A stretch of 7,936 bases of DNA from Actinocrinis sp035650855 (GTDB lineage: Bacteria; Actinomycetota; Actinomycetes; Streptomycetales; Catenulisporaceae): positions 1-7,936 of the forward strand of contig NZ_DASRGV010000206.1 of assembly GCF_035650855.1 (NCBI RefSeq). Reading direction: 5' to 3'. Every line of letters begins with the position of its first letter. Position 1 is the stretch's first letter. Positions 1-6,122 of this stretch are shown here, one piece after another. Under the pieces are notes generated by a model. The model searched no databases. It was given only the letters and a program-made list of their open reading frames with translations, and was not told where the DNA came from. Both the position numbers and the translations under genes were made by a program.

Positions 1-270
1 GACCACGAGCGGCGGCACATGCTCGGTAAGGCGGCCCGCGAGCGCGCGCTGGAACTGTTCACCATCGGTCGTGCGGTAGACACCTTCGACAAGATCTACC
101 GCGATGTCGCCGCGTCGCACCCTTCCGAATCTGAAGCCGGCGACGCATCCGGCGCCGCGTCAGGTAAGACCGCGTCAGACGACGCCGAGTTAGCAGACGA
201 CGTGTCAGACGACGCGATTTCACAATGGACGACTGAGGAATCATCCGTGCCGACAGGGCTCGCAGCATGA
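1..270 (+). CDS. GT4-type glycosyltransferase, C-terminal end (PelF-like by context; partial)
   Basis: The frame is open from base 1, so the start and catalytic domains lie upstream. The 89 visible residues begin with the closing helix typical of GT-B fold family 4 glycosyltransferases: LGKAARERALELFTIGRAVD, then a Y-R-D turn, the usual position for the last helix that packs back on the N-terminal Rossmann domain. About 55 residues of Ala/Ser/Asp/Glu-rich tail follow, including degenerate pentapeptide repeats (residues 52-76), unlike the compact end of most members. A TTA leucine codon (residue 64, bases 190-192) sits in this tail. The stop overlaps the next start as ATGA. Seen: the GT4-like helix. 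Inferred: with a PelG-like membrane gene and GH114 downstream, this is most likely a cytoplasmic PelF-like polymerase using a UDP-sugar such as UDP-GalNAc. Another GT4 enzyme remains possible because no active-site residues are visible. Confidence 0.7.
   Translation, partial: DHERRHMLGKAARERALELFTIGRAVDTFDKIYRDVAASHPSESEAGDASGAASGKTASDDAELADDVSDDAISQWTTEESSVPTGLAA
155..229 (+). repeat. Degenerate 15-bp tandem repeat in the glycosyltransferase tail
   Basis: About five imperfect 15-bp units begin at 155, 170, 185, 200 and 215. The first two start with ccgcgtcag, the third with ccgagttag and the fourth with acgtgtcag. The 12-mer GTCAGACGACGC occurs exactly at 174-185 and 204-215. The unit is five codons, so copy-number changes keep the frame. 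The encoded units read roughly A-S-G-K-T, A-S-D-D-A, E-L-A-D-D, V-S-D-D-A and I-S-Q-W-T. Confidence 0.6.
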
Positions 271-1733
271 GCGCACAGTCTCTCTTCGGCAGAGCGAGCG
301 GCGTACCGAACCATGCGTTCGCCACCGCCTACAGCCAGCCGCGTCGCCCTCCCGCGGCAAAAACAGAAGGCGCCGCCTCGGGTTCCGCGTCGGCCGAATC
401 GTCCGACGCGCTCGACGCGATCGACCGTCTCGCCCTCAGCCTGGCGGACCTCTGCCGCAGCGCGGTGGATTCGCTGGCCATCGTCGCCGGGCTCGAAGCA
501 GAGGGCTACAACGACCGGATCGCAGCCGAGAAGTTCGGCCTGCCCGACCTCTTCGCCCTCGCCGAGGAGCTACACCAGCGGGTTCCCCGCGACATACACC
601 CGCCCGAGGGCCCGGAGGACCAGCCGACAGTGACCGGCACAACCCGCGCCATCCTGCGCGGCCTGCTGTTCGCCGCGCCCTCGCTGTGCGCCATGGCCTT
701 CCTGGTCACCGATCTGACCGGCCCGGCCCGCGTGGTCCTTGCCATCGTGCAGGTGCTCGCCTGGGGCTACGGCCAAGGCGTCGCACACCTCGCCTACAGC
801 CGCCTGAACAACGCGGACCGCAGCGGCGCGGCACGCATCCTGCGCCACGGAACGCTGTACGCGCTGCTTGTCTCCACTTGGCTGCTCGGCGCCACGGAGT
901 TCCTCCTCGGTACCGCACTCACCGCGCTGCTACCGGCCGCGACCAGCCTGTGGTTCTGTCTCGCAGCAGTCCCGGCCCTCGTGCTCGGCGCCGAATTCGC
1001 CATGGCCGCGACCCTCATCCCGGCGGTGTCCGGCGCAGTCGCCGTGTGGTTCGGCGCTCCGCCCCTGGCGGCCCTCGCGGGCGCGCAGCTCTCGGCCGCC
1101 ACCACTGTGCTGTTCATGCTCCGCCTGACCCGGCACGGGGACGCCGGCAGCCCGCGGCTGACCAGGCCCGAGCTGCGCGACTCGCTGCCGCACGTGCTCT
1201 CCGGCCTAGGCACCGGCGCGCTCATCACGGTGGTCCTGGCCGGCCCGGCCGCGGCCGGCCAGGGGCTCGTCGCGCTGCACGCCGCGATCGTGCTCACGCT
1301 CGGGATGGGCGCCGGCGAGTGGCACGCGCGCTGGTACCAGCGACAGGTGAGCGAGCTGCTGTCCACGCTGGCCGACCCCGCGGGCTTTCCTCCGCCCGCG
1401 ACGCTGCTGCTGCTCGGGGCGCTGACGCGGCAGGCCGCGACGACCGCCGCGCTGGCCGGGACCGTCTACTACGCCTTCGACCGCGGCGACAGCGGCGCGG
1501 CGGGCCTCTACTGCTTCGCGGTGGCCCTCGCCCCCGGCCTGCTCGCGGCGCTGTTCATGCGCGGCATCGAGGCGCGCGCCGTGCTGTGGCCCACCGCGAT
1601 CGCGCTGGCCTCGACCCTCGCCGCGCTGCCCAGCCGCAACGCGGCGGTCCTGGCCGCCCTCGCGCTGGAGGCCTCGGTTCTGCTCGCGATCCGCGCCGCG
1701 AGCGTCACCGCCCGTCCGTGGGTGCACCTGTGA
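267..1733 (+). CDS. Polytopic membrane protein, PelG-like polysaccharide exporter candidate
   Basis: The protein has 488 residues. Residues 1-45 are a polar, Ala/Ser/Pro-rich leader. Residues 46-107 form a predicted soluble helical domain with a conserved-looking core, LEAEGYNDRIAAEKFGLPDL followed by FALAEELHQRVPR. From about residue 128 to the C-terminus there are roughly 12 hydrophobic stretches, near 128-148, 154-174, 195-218, 225-244, 247-264, 268-287, 308-327, 332-350, 378-402, 411-430, 436-453 and 458-477. PelG of the Pel pathway is a protein of about 450 residues with about 12 membrane spans in the MOP flippase group, encoded next to PelF. The same position and topology here suggest a transporter partner of the upstream glycosyltransferase. 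The start is ATG in an ATGA overlap, pointing to translational coupling. The spans are packed into about 360 residues, shorter than PelG, and the N-terminal domain is extra, so homology is probable but not proven by eye. Confidence 0.7.
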   Translation: MSAQSLFGRASGVPNHAFATAYSQPRRPPAAKTEGAASGSASAESSDALDAIDRLALSLADLCRSAVDSLAIVAGLEAEGYNDRIAAEKFGLPDLFALAEELHQRVPRDIHPPEGPEDQPTVTGTTRAILRGLLFAAPSLCAMAFLVTDLTGPARVVLAIVQVLAWGYGQGVAHLAYSRLNNADRSGAARILRHGTLYALLVSTWLLGATEFLLGTALTALLPAATSLWFCLAAVPALVLGAEFAMAATLIPAVSGAVAVWFGAPPLAALAGAQLSAATTVLFMLRLTRHGDAGSPRLTRPELRDSLPHVLSGLGTGALITVVLAGPAAAGQGLVALHAAIVLTLGMGAGEWHARWYQRQVSELLSTLADPAGFPPPATLLLLGALTRQAATTAALAGTVYYAFDRGDSGAAGLYCFAVALAPGLLAALFMRGIEARAVLWPTAIALASTLAALPSRNAAVLAALALEASVLLAIRAASVTARPWVHL

Positions 1734-2533
1734 TCCGCAACCTCATCGCTCGCGACCGGCCGCGTGCCGACGGCGCGCAGCCGGTCCGATCGGTCGTGCC
1801 AGCGAGTGCGCCCGTGCCTGCGCCCGTGCACGTGTCTGTCCCTCGCTACGCAGTCCCCGCCTACTTCAACCCGTTGTGGGCCGCGACCGGCTGGCAGGAC
1901 CTCGCCGCTCTCGGCCCGGCCGTGTCCTTCGCGATCCTCAACCCGGATTCCGGCCCCGGTCGCGCCGTCGATTCCGCGTATAGCGAGCCGATCGGCGCGG
2001 TTCAGGCATCGGGTGGACGCGTTATCGGATACGTCGACACCGCCTATGGCAGGCGTCCGAGTGCAACCGTGTTGCGTGACTTGATGCGTTATCAGTCCTG
2101 GTACGGCTTACGTGGCGTGTTTCTCGATCAAGTCGCCAGCGGCCGCGATCACCTCGCGCACTACCGCCGAATCATCGAAGCGGCACGCCGCTGCGGATTC
2201 GAGTTCTTCGCCATCAACCCCGGCGTCATCCCCGATCCCGGCTACGTCGAACTCGCGGACGTCGTAGTCACCTTCGAAGGCCCGTGGCTCGCGTATCGTG
2301 ATCACGCGGCAGTCGACTGGACGACGGACCATCCGGCCGAGCGCTTCTGTCACCTGGTGCACAGCACACCGCCCGAGAAGCTGGCCACGGCGCGGAACCT
2401 GGCGCGCGAACGCCACGTCGGCGCCTTCTACGTCACAGAGCAGTCCGGAGCGAATCCATGGGGAAGCCTCAGCACGCAGCTCGCACAGACGGCTGCGGTG
2501 GGACGCGCCTCCGTTACTTCGCCGCTGCCTTAA
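1730..2533 (+). CDS. Spherulation-specific family 4 (spherulin 4/Sph3, GH135-type) protein
   Basis: The protein has 267 residues. The start is GTG at 1730 in a GTGA overlap with the preceding gene. The frame is open much further upstream, but that stretch only shadows the membrane gene. Residues 1-38 are polar, then Pro/Val-rich (VPASAPVPAPVHVSVP), with no hydrophobic signal or anchor. From residue 39 the pattern is a spherulin-4 beta/alpha barrel: P-A-Y-F-N (43-47), VSFAILNPDSGPG (65-77), VIGYVDTAYGRRP (98-110), GVFLDQV (129-135), AINPG (161-165), VVVTFEGPW (178-186) and GAFYVTE (241-247). Likely active-site acids are D133 and E183. Fungal Sph3, founder of GH135, acts on galactosaminogalactan, so a GalNAc-type glycan is the plausible substrate. 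Oddities are no visible export signal, Gln134 where Sph3 has Glu after the strand-4 Asp, and a TTA codon (residue 127). Family confidence is high; activity and location are inferred. Confidence 0.85.
   Translation: MIRNLIARDRPRADGAQPVRSVVPASAPVPAPVHVSVPRYAVPAYFNPLWAATGWQDLAALGPAVSFAILNPDSGPGRAVDSAYSEPIGAVQASGGRVIGYVDTAYGRRPSATVLRDLMRYQSWYGLRGVFLDQVASGRDHLAHYRRIIEAARRCGFEFFAINPGVIPDPGYVELADVVVTFEGPWLAYRDHAAVDWTTDHPAERFCHLVHSTPPEKLATARNLARERHVGAFYVTEQSGANPWGSLSTQLAQTAAVGRASVTSPLP
2445..2450 (+). promoter_or_regulatory. Ribosome binding site of the GH114 gene, inside the upstream gene
   Basis: CCGGAG lies 7 nt before the ATG at 2458 and within the coding region of the spherulin-4-type gene. It supports the ATG as the true start even though this creates a 76-nt gene overlap. 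No other start codon would keep the signal peptide. Confidence 0.55.
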
Positions 2534-3384
2534 CGCTCGCCCTCGCCGCCTTAGGCGGCTGCTCGACGTCCGCGTCCCCGTCGCCGTCCGCCGCGCAGAG
2601 CTCATTGCCTGCTTCGTCGGGCTCTGCCCCTTCCGTGCCTGGCGGCTCCTCCTCGGCCGTTCCCGCCTCCATCTGGCACCCAAAACCCGGCCTCACCTGG
2701 CAGTGGCAGCTTTCCGGGAAGGTCGACACCTCCGTCGACGCCCAGGTGTACGACATCGATGGAGTCGAGAACAGTGCCGCCGTCGTCGCCACGCTGCACG
2801 CCGCCGGCCGCAAGGTGATCTGCTACGTGAACGCCGGTGCGTACGAGTCCTTCCGCGCCGACGCGAACCGCTATCCCGCCGCGATCATCGGACAGTCAAA
2901 CGGCTGGACCGGCGAGCGCTGGCTGGACGTGCGCGAACTCAGCGTCCTGCGCCCGATCCTCGCCGACCGGTTCAAGGCCTGCGCGCAGAAGGGCTTCGAC
3001 GGAATCGAGGCCGACAACGTGGACGGCTACCGCAACACCACCGGCTTCCCGCTGACCGCCGCCGACCAGCTGGCCTTCAACCGCATGCTCGCCGACCTCG
3101 CCCACGCGCAGCGCCTGGCCATCGGCCTGAAGAACGACCTGGACCAGATTCCGCAGCTGGTCTCGGACTTCGACTTCGCGGTCAACGAGCAGTGCGCCGA
3201 ATTCTCGGAGTGCGACGCGCTCAAGCCGTTCATCGCCGCAGGCAAGGCAGTCTTCCACGTCGAGTACAACCTGTCCCCGGAGGAGTTCTGCCCCACGACG
3301 ACCGCGCTCGGCCTGTCCTCCATGCGCAAGAACCTGAGCCTCGACGCCCCCCGCTGGCCGTGCCCGGCCACGTCACACGGCTGA
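2458..3384 (+). CDS. GH114 endo-alpha-1,4-polygalactosaminidase, lipoprotein
   Basis: The protein has 308 residues. Residues 1-35 are a lipoprotein signal: Arg17/Arg19, a hydrophobic run (FAAALTLALAAL) and lipobox LGGC with Cys35, so the enzyme should be anchored outside the membrane. A Ser/Pro/Ala-rich linker (36-70) leads to one GH114 barrel (about 72-300). Family signatures are the W-x-W-Q-L opening, QVYDIDG (96-102), KVICYVNAGAYESFR (119-133), GERWLDVR (152-159), GFDGIEADNVDGY (179-191), GFPLTAADQLAFNRMLA (196-212), AIGLKND (221-227), DFAVNEQC (239-246) and VFHVEYN (265-271). D186 or E184 and E244 are the best candidates for catalytic acids. GH114 enzymes, for example fungal Ega3, cut alpha-1,4-linked galactosamine polymers. 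Two TTA codons lie in the signal peptide (2530-2532 and 2551-2553). The gene overlaps the previous one by 76 nt. Role inferred: trimming, release or turnover of the polymer made by the operon. Confidence 0.93.
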   Translation: MGKPQHAARTDGCGGTRLRYFAAALTLALAALGGCSTSASPSPSAAQSSLPASSGSAPSVPGGSSSAVPASIWHPKPGLTWQWQLSGKVDTSVDAQVYDIDGVENSAAVVATLHAAGRKVICYVNAGAYESFRADANRYPAAIIGQSNGWTGERWLDVRELSVLRPILADRFKACAQKGFDGIEADNVDGYRNTTGFPLTAADQLAFNRMLADLAHAQRLAIGLKNDLDQIPQLVSDFDFAVNEQCAEFSECDALKPFIAAGKAVFHVEYNLSPEEFCPTTTALGLSSMRKNLSLDAPRWPCPATSHG

Positions 3385-3396
3385 TCACAACCCCGA

Positions 3397-3425
3397 GTGA
3401 ACAGCGCGTCAGCCGAGCGTATAGT
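3397..3425 (+). promoter_or_regulatory. Candidate sigma70-type promoter of the beta-helix gene
   Basis: TATAGT at 3420-3425 matches the -10 consensus at five of six bases. GTGAAC at 3397-3402 is a weak -35 (three of six) with a 17-nt spacer. Transcription would start near 3432, about 40 nt before the GTG start. The 86-nt gap has noticeably lower GC than the genes around it, and no terminator hairpin was seen in it, so read-through from the GH114 gene is also possible. Confidence 0.4.
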
Positions 3426-3458
3426 CGGACCGCTCGGTTTGCTATCAGCGGGCTCATT

Positions 3459-3465
3459 GAGGGGG
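3459..3465 (+). promoter_or_regulatory. Ribosome binding site of the beta-helix gene
   Basis: GAGGGGG lies 5 nt before the GTG at 3471. It fixes the start in a frame that is open for more than 1 kb upstream, and the chosen start gives a good signal peptide. Confidence 0.75.
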
Positions 3466-3470
3466 ATACG

Positions 3471-6041
3471 GTGCGCTTGCGCCGAATCAGTGCATCCGCG
3501 GCGATGCTCATAACAGCCGCTTCAATCACCCCGGTCGCGCACGCCGCGGCCGCCACGGGGACCACCATCTACGTCAACAACGCCGCATCGGCGAACTGCT
3601 CCAACTCGGGGCCCGGAACGAGCGCGGCTCCGTTCTGCACCATCCAACAGGGCGTCGACGCGGCTACGGCCGGCACCACGGTGCTCGTCGAGCCCGGCTT
3701 CTACTCCGCGCCGGTCACCATCTCCAAGACCGGGACCGCGGACGCCCCCATCACGATCAGCTCGGTGGGCAAGTACCAGGCCGAGGTCTCGCTCTCCACC
3801 GGACCCGCGATCACGGTGTCCAACTCGGCCTACGTGACCATCGAAGGCTTGAGCGTCAACGCGATCAGCGGCAAGAGCATCGTCGTCGACGATTCCTCAC
3901 ACGTCACGATGGACAGCATCCAGGACTTCCTAGGCAACTCCGACCCTAACCCGGTCATCGAAATCACCGGCACGTCGACATACGCCACAGTCAGCCGCAG
4001 CCTGATCAACACCGACGGACACAGCGCGGCGATCCAGATCGACAGCGGCAGCACACACGACACGATCACCACGAACGTGTTCGACGGGCACAGCGGGGGC
4101 GTCGTCGTCAACGGCGCGACCAACACGGTGGTCACCAGCAACAGCTTCTACATAGCCTGCAACCAGGCCATCGCCCTGCGCGGCGCGTCCACGGGTGCAT
4201 CGGTCGAGAACAACGCGATCTACCAGATCCAGGATTCTTCGCAGGTCAGTTTCTGTCCGCCCACCGTCGCACCGGTGACCGGAATCGAGGTCGACAGCGG
4301 CGCGACTTCGGGCACCACAGCCGACTTCAACGTGCTGGACACCACGATCAACGCGGACTCCTACACCTGGGCCGGCACCACCTACTCGAGCGCGACCGAC
4401 CTGAATCGGGCGACCGGTCAGGCCGCACACGACATCAACGCCGATTTCCAGCTCACCGTCGACTACAAGCCGAACGGCGACAGCTCCCCGCTCGTCGACT
4501 CCGCCGACGCCAACGCGCCCGGCGAGCTGACCACCGACTACACCGGCGCCGCGCGAGCGGACGACCCGAACGTCGCGAACACGGGAACCGGCGTCGGCTA
4601 CTACGACCGGGGCGCGGGCGAATACCAGGACCCGCTGGCCGTCGCGGTGAACCTCGACTCGCAGACGGGAACCGCGCCGGCGACCTTCACCGCGACCGAG
4701 TCGCTGGCCACCGCGGGTTGGGCTCCGGTGACCACGTGGACCGTCGACTTCGGCGACGGCAGCCCCACAAAGAGCACGGCCTCCCCTTCGGCGATCAGCC
4801 ACACGTACACCAAGTCGGGCGCTTTCACCGTGACCGTCACAGGGACCGACTCCTACGGAACCGCTTCGGCCACGGCGCCGGTGTGGATGCTGTCCTCGAG
4901 CGTCTATCACCCGCTCTCGCCGAGCCGCATCCTCGACACCCGCAAGGGGATCGGGACGAACGGTGTCGTCGCTCCGGTACCGGCCGGCGGCAACCAGGCG
5001 GTGACCATTGAGGGCACCGGCTCCATTCCGGCGACCGGTGTGACCGCGGTCGCGGTGAACATCACCGTGACCAATGCCAAGGGCGGCGGCTACATCACCG
5101 CGTACGCCGATGGCACGACCAGGCCGACCACCTCGAACCTCGACTTCTCCGCCGGACAGACGGTGCCGAACATGGCGATCGTGCCGGTCGGCGCGGACGG
5201 CAAGATCGAGCTCTACAACGGCAGCGGCGGCACGACCGACCTGATCGCCGACGTCGCCGGCTATTACGGCCAAGGTGCCGGCACCGGACTGGGAGCGCTC
5301 GGCGCCGGCCCGGTGCGCATCCTGGACACACGCGACGGCACCGGCACAGCGAAGGCACCGATCGCCGCCGGCAACACCCTGGCCTTCGGTTCCGACTACT
5401 TCACGGGCGTCAGTGCGGTCGAGCTGAACGTGACCATCGTGAATCCGAAGACCGCCGGATACCTGACGGTCTATCCGGACGGCACGGCCCGGCCCGTCGC
5501 GTCAAACCTCGACTTCAGCGCGGGGCAGACGATCGCGAACCAAGTGGTCGTCCCGGTGGGCGCGGACGGCAAGATCGACTTCTACAACGGCAGCGGCGGC
5601 ACGACCGACGTCATCGCCGACATGGTGGCGCTGTTCAACACGTTCGGCGGCGGCGGCTATGTGCCCGTCACCCCGACCCGCCTGCTGGATACCCGCAAGG
5701 GGATCGGAGCCCCCGCCGCGGCCGTGACGGCTCAGGGCATAGTCAACCTGAAGGCCGTCGGGGCCTCGCCGATCCCAGCAACCGGCGTCGGGGCGATCGC
5801 GGCGAACGTGACCGTCACGCAGCCCACGAGCGGCGGGTACCTCACCGTCTACCCGAACTACCTCAACACGCCGCCGAAGGCCTCGACGCTGGACTTCGCG
5901 GCGAACGAGACCGTGCCCGACTTCCTCGTCAGCGGCATCGAGTTCGACGGGGTCAAGCTGTTCAACGGCAGCGGAGGCTCCAGCCAGCTGATCCTGGACG
6001 CCTTCGGTTACTACGACAACGGAGTGCCGCCGGCGAACTGA
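3471..6041 (+). CDS. Secreted beta-helix/PKD protein with three C-terminal repeats
   Basis: The protein has 856 residues from a GTG start. The signal peptide has an Arg-rich start (R2, R4, R5), a hydrophobic core and a likely cut after A-H-A at residue 25. Residues about 31-290 are a right-handed parallel beta-helix with short V/I-T-V/I-rich turns, such as AITVSNSAYVTIEGLSV and VVVNGATNTVVTSNSF, and the family-like opening YVNN...C43...PFCTI (C56, possible disulfide). Residues 290-386 look like the closing segment, ending GYYDRGAGEYQ. A PKD domain (about 388-472) carries W-T-V-D-F-G-D-G at 423-430. Three repeats follow at about 479-600, 613-724 and 730-849. Beta-helix proteins of this type include polysaccharide lyases, epimerases and adhesins; no catalytic set is recognisable, so no reaction is assigned. 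A wall- or matrix-associated role with the adjacent exopolysaccharide is a guess from position. It lacks TTA codons and seems to have its own promoter. Confidence 0.9.
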   Translation: MRLRRISASAAMLITAASITPVAHAAAATGTTIYVNNAASANCSNSGPGTSAAPFCTIQQGVDAATAGTTVLVEPGFYSAPVTISKTGTADAPITISSVGKYQAEVSLSTGPAITVSNSAYVTIEGLSVNAISGKSIVVDDSSHVTMDSIQDFLGNSDPNPVIEITGTSTYATVSRSLINTDGHSAAIQIDSGSTHDTITTNVFDGHSGGVVVNGATNTVVTSNSFYIACNQAIALRGASTGASVENNAIYQIQDSSQVSFCPPTVAPVTGIEVDSGATSGTTADFNVLDTTINADSYTWAGTTYSSATDLNRATGQAAHDINADFQLTVDYKPNGDSSPLVDSADANAPGELTTDYTGAARADDPNVANTGTGVGYYDRGAGEYQDPLAVAVNLDSQTGTAPATFTATESLATAGWAPVTTWTVDFGDGSPTKSTASPSAISHTYTKSGAFTVTVTGTDSYGTASATAPVWMLSSSVYHPLSPSRILDTRKGIGTNGVVAPVPAGGNQAVTIEGTGSIPATGVTAVAVNITVTNAKGGGYITAYADGTTRPTTSNLDFSAGQTVPNMAIVPVGADGKIELYNGSGGTTDLIADVAGYYGQGAGTGLGALGAGPVRILDTRDGTGTAKAPIAAGNTLAFGSDYFTGVSAVELNVTIVNPKTAGYLTVYPDGTARPVASNLDFSAGQTIANQVVVPVGADGKIDFYNGSGGTTDVIADMVALFNTFGGGGYVPVTPTRLLDTRKGIGAPAAAVTAQGIVNLKAVGASPIPATGVGAIAANVTVTQPTSGGYLTVYPNYLNTPPKASTLDFAANETVPDFLVSGIEFDGVKLFNGSGGSSQLILDAFGYYDNGVPPAN
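4905..6017 (+). repeat. Three tandem ~120-residue coding repeats (R-I/L-LDTR ... GYY type)
   Basis: The copies span about 4905-5270, 5307-5642 and 5658-6017. Each opens with P-x-R-I/L-L-D-T-R, passes through A-V/I-x-x-N-V/I-T-V/I and G-Y/G-L/I-T-x-Y, then a LDF(S/A)A(G/N)(Q/E)T box, and ends with a FNGSGG/YNGSGG box and a short hydrophobic strand. The third ends in GYYD, the first in GYYG, and the second has lost the GYY (ALFN instead). I know this module as a C-terminal repeat in many secreted actinobacterial proteins; its function is not assigned. Copies 1 and 2 are nearly identical in DNA at 5192-5252 and 5561-5621 (4 differences in 61 bases). Confidence 0.85.
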
Positions 6042-6073
6042 CCCGGAACCTGGTGGTACCGGCAGCAGACGAA

Positions 6074-6115
6074 CCGGGCCGGCCCCGAGGACCGCGATCC
6101 TCAGGGCCGGCCCGG
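6074..6115. terminator. Bidirectional hairpin terminator between convergent genes
   Basis: The arms 6074-6091 and 6098-6115 pair over 18 bp with one C-A mismatch, closing a 6-nt loop (ccgcga). The outer part of each arm contains the self-complementary GGGCCGGCCC. It lies 32 nt after the beta-helix gene stop and 7 nt beyond the stop of meaB on the other strand, so it can serve both. There is no long T run on either side, as is common for terminators in high-GC actinobacteria. Confidence 0.85.
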
Positions 6116-6122
6116 AGCCGTT

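Noticed and set aside
686..1729. An open frame extending the spherulin-4 gene upstream by more than 1 kb
   Set aside because: Its translation is Arg/Pro/Gly-rich and shadows the membrane gene in another frame. The barrel starts only after about 1850, and the GTGA start at 1730 is natural.
2458..3384. GH114 enzyme as a broken gene because of its overlap with the upstream gene
   Set aside because: Signal peptide, linker and all barrel motifs are intact and in order; the overlap is a natural feature of the operon.
2298..3470. Open frame extending the beta-helix protein upstream
   Set aside because: It overlaps the spherulin-4 and GH114 genes in a different frame and is Arg-rich without domains. 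The GTG at 3471 has a good ribosome site and a signal peptide right after it.
3930..5273. A 447-residue open frame on the minus strand inside the beta-helix gene
   Set aside because: It is composed of Gly/Arg/Val-rich shadow sequence with no recognisable domain, opposite a gene with clear domains.
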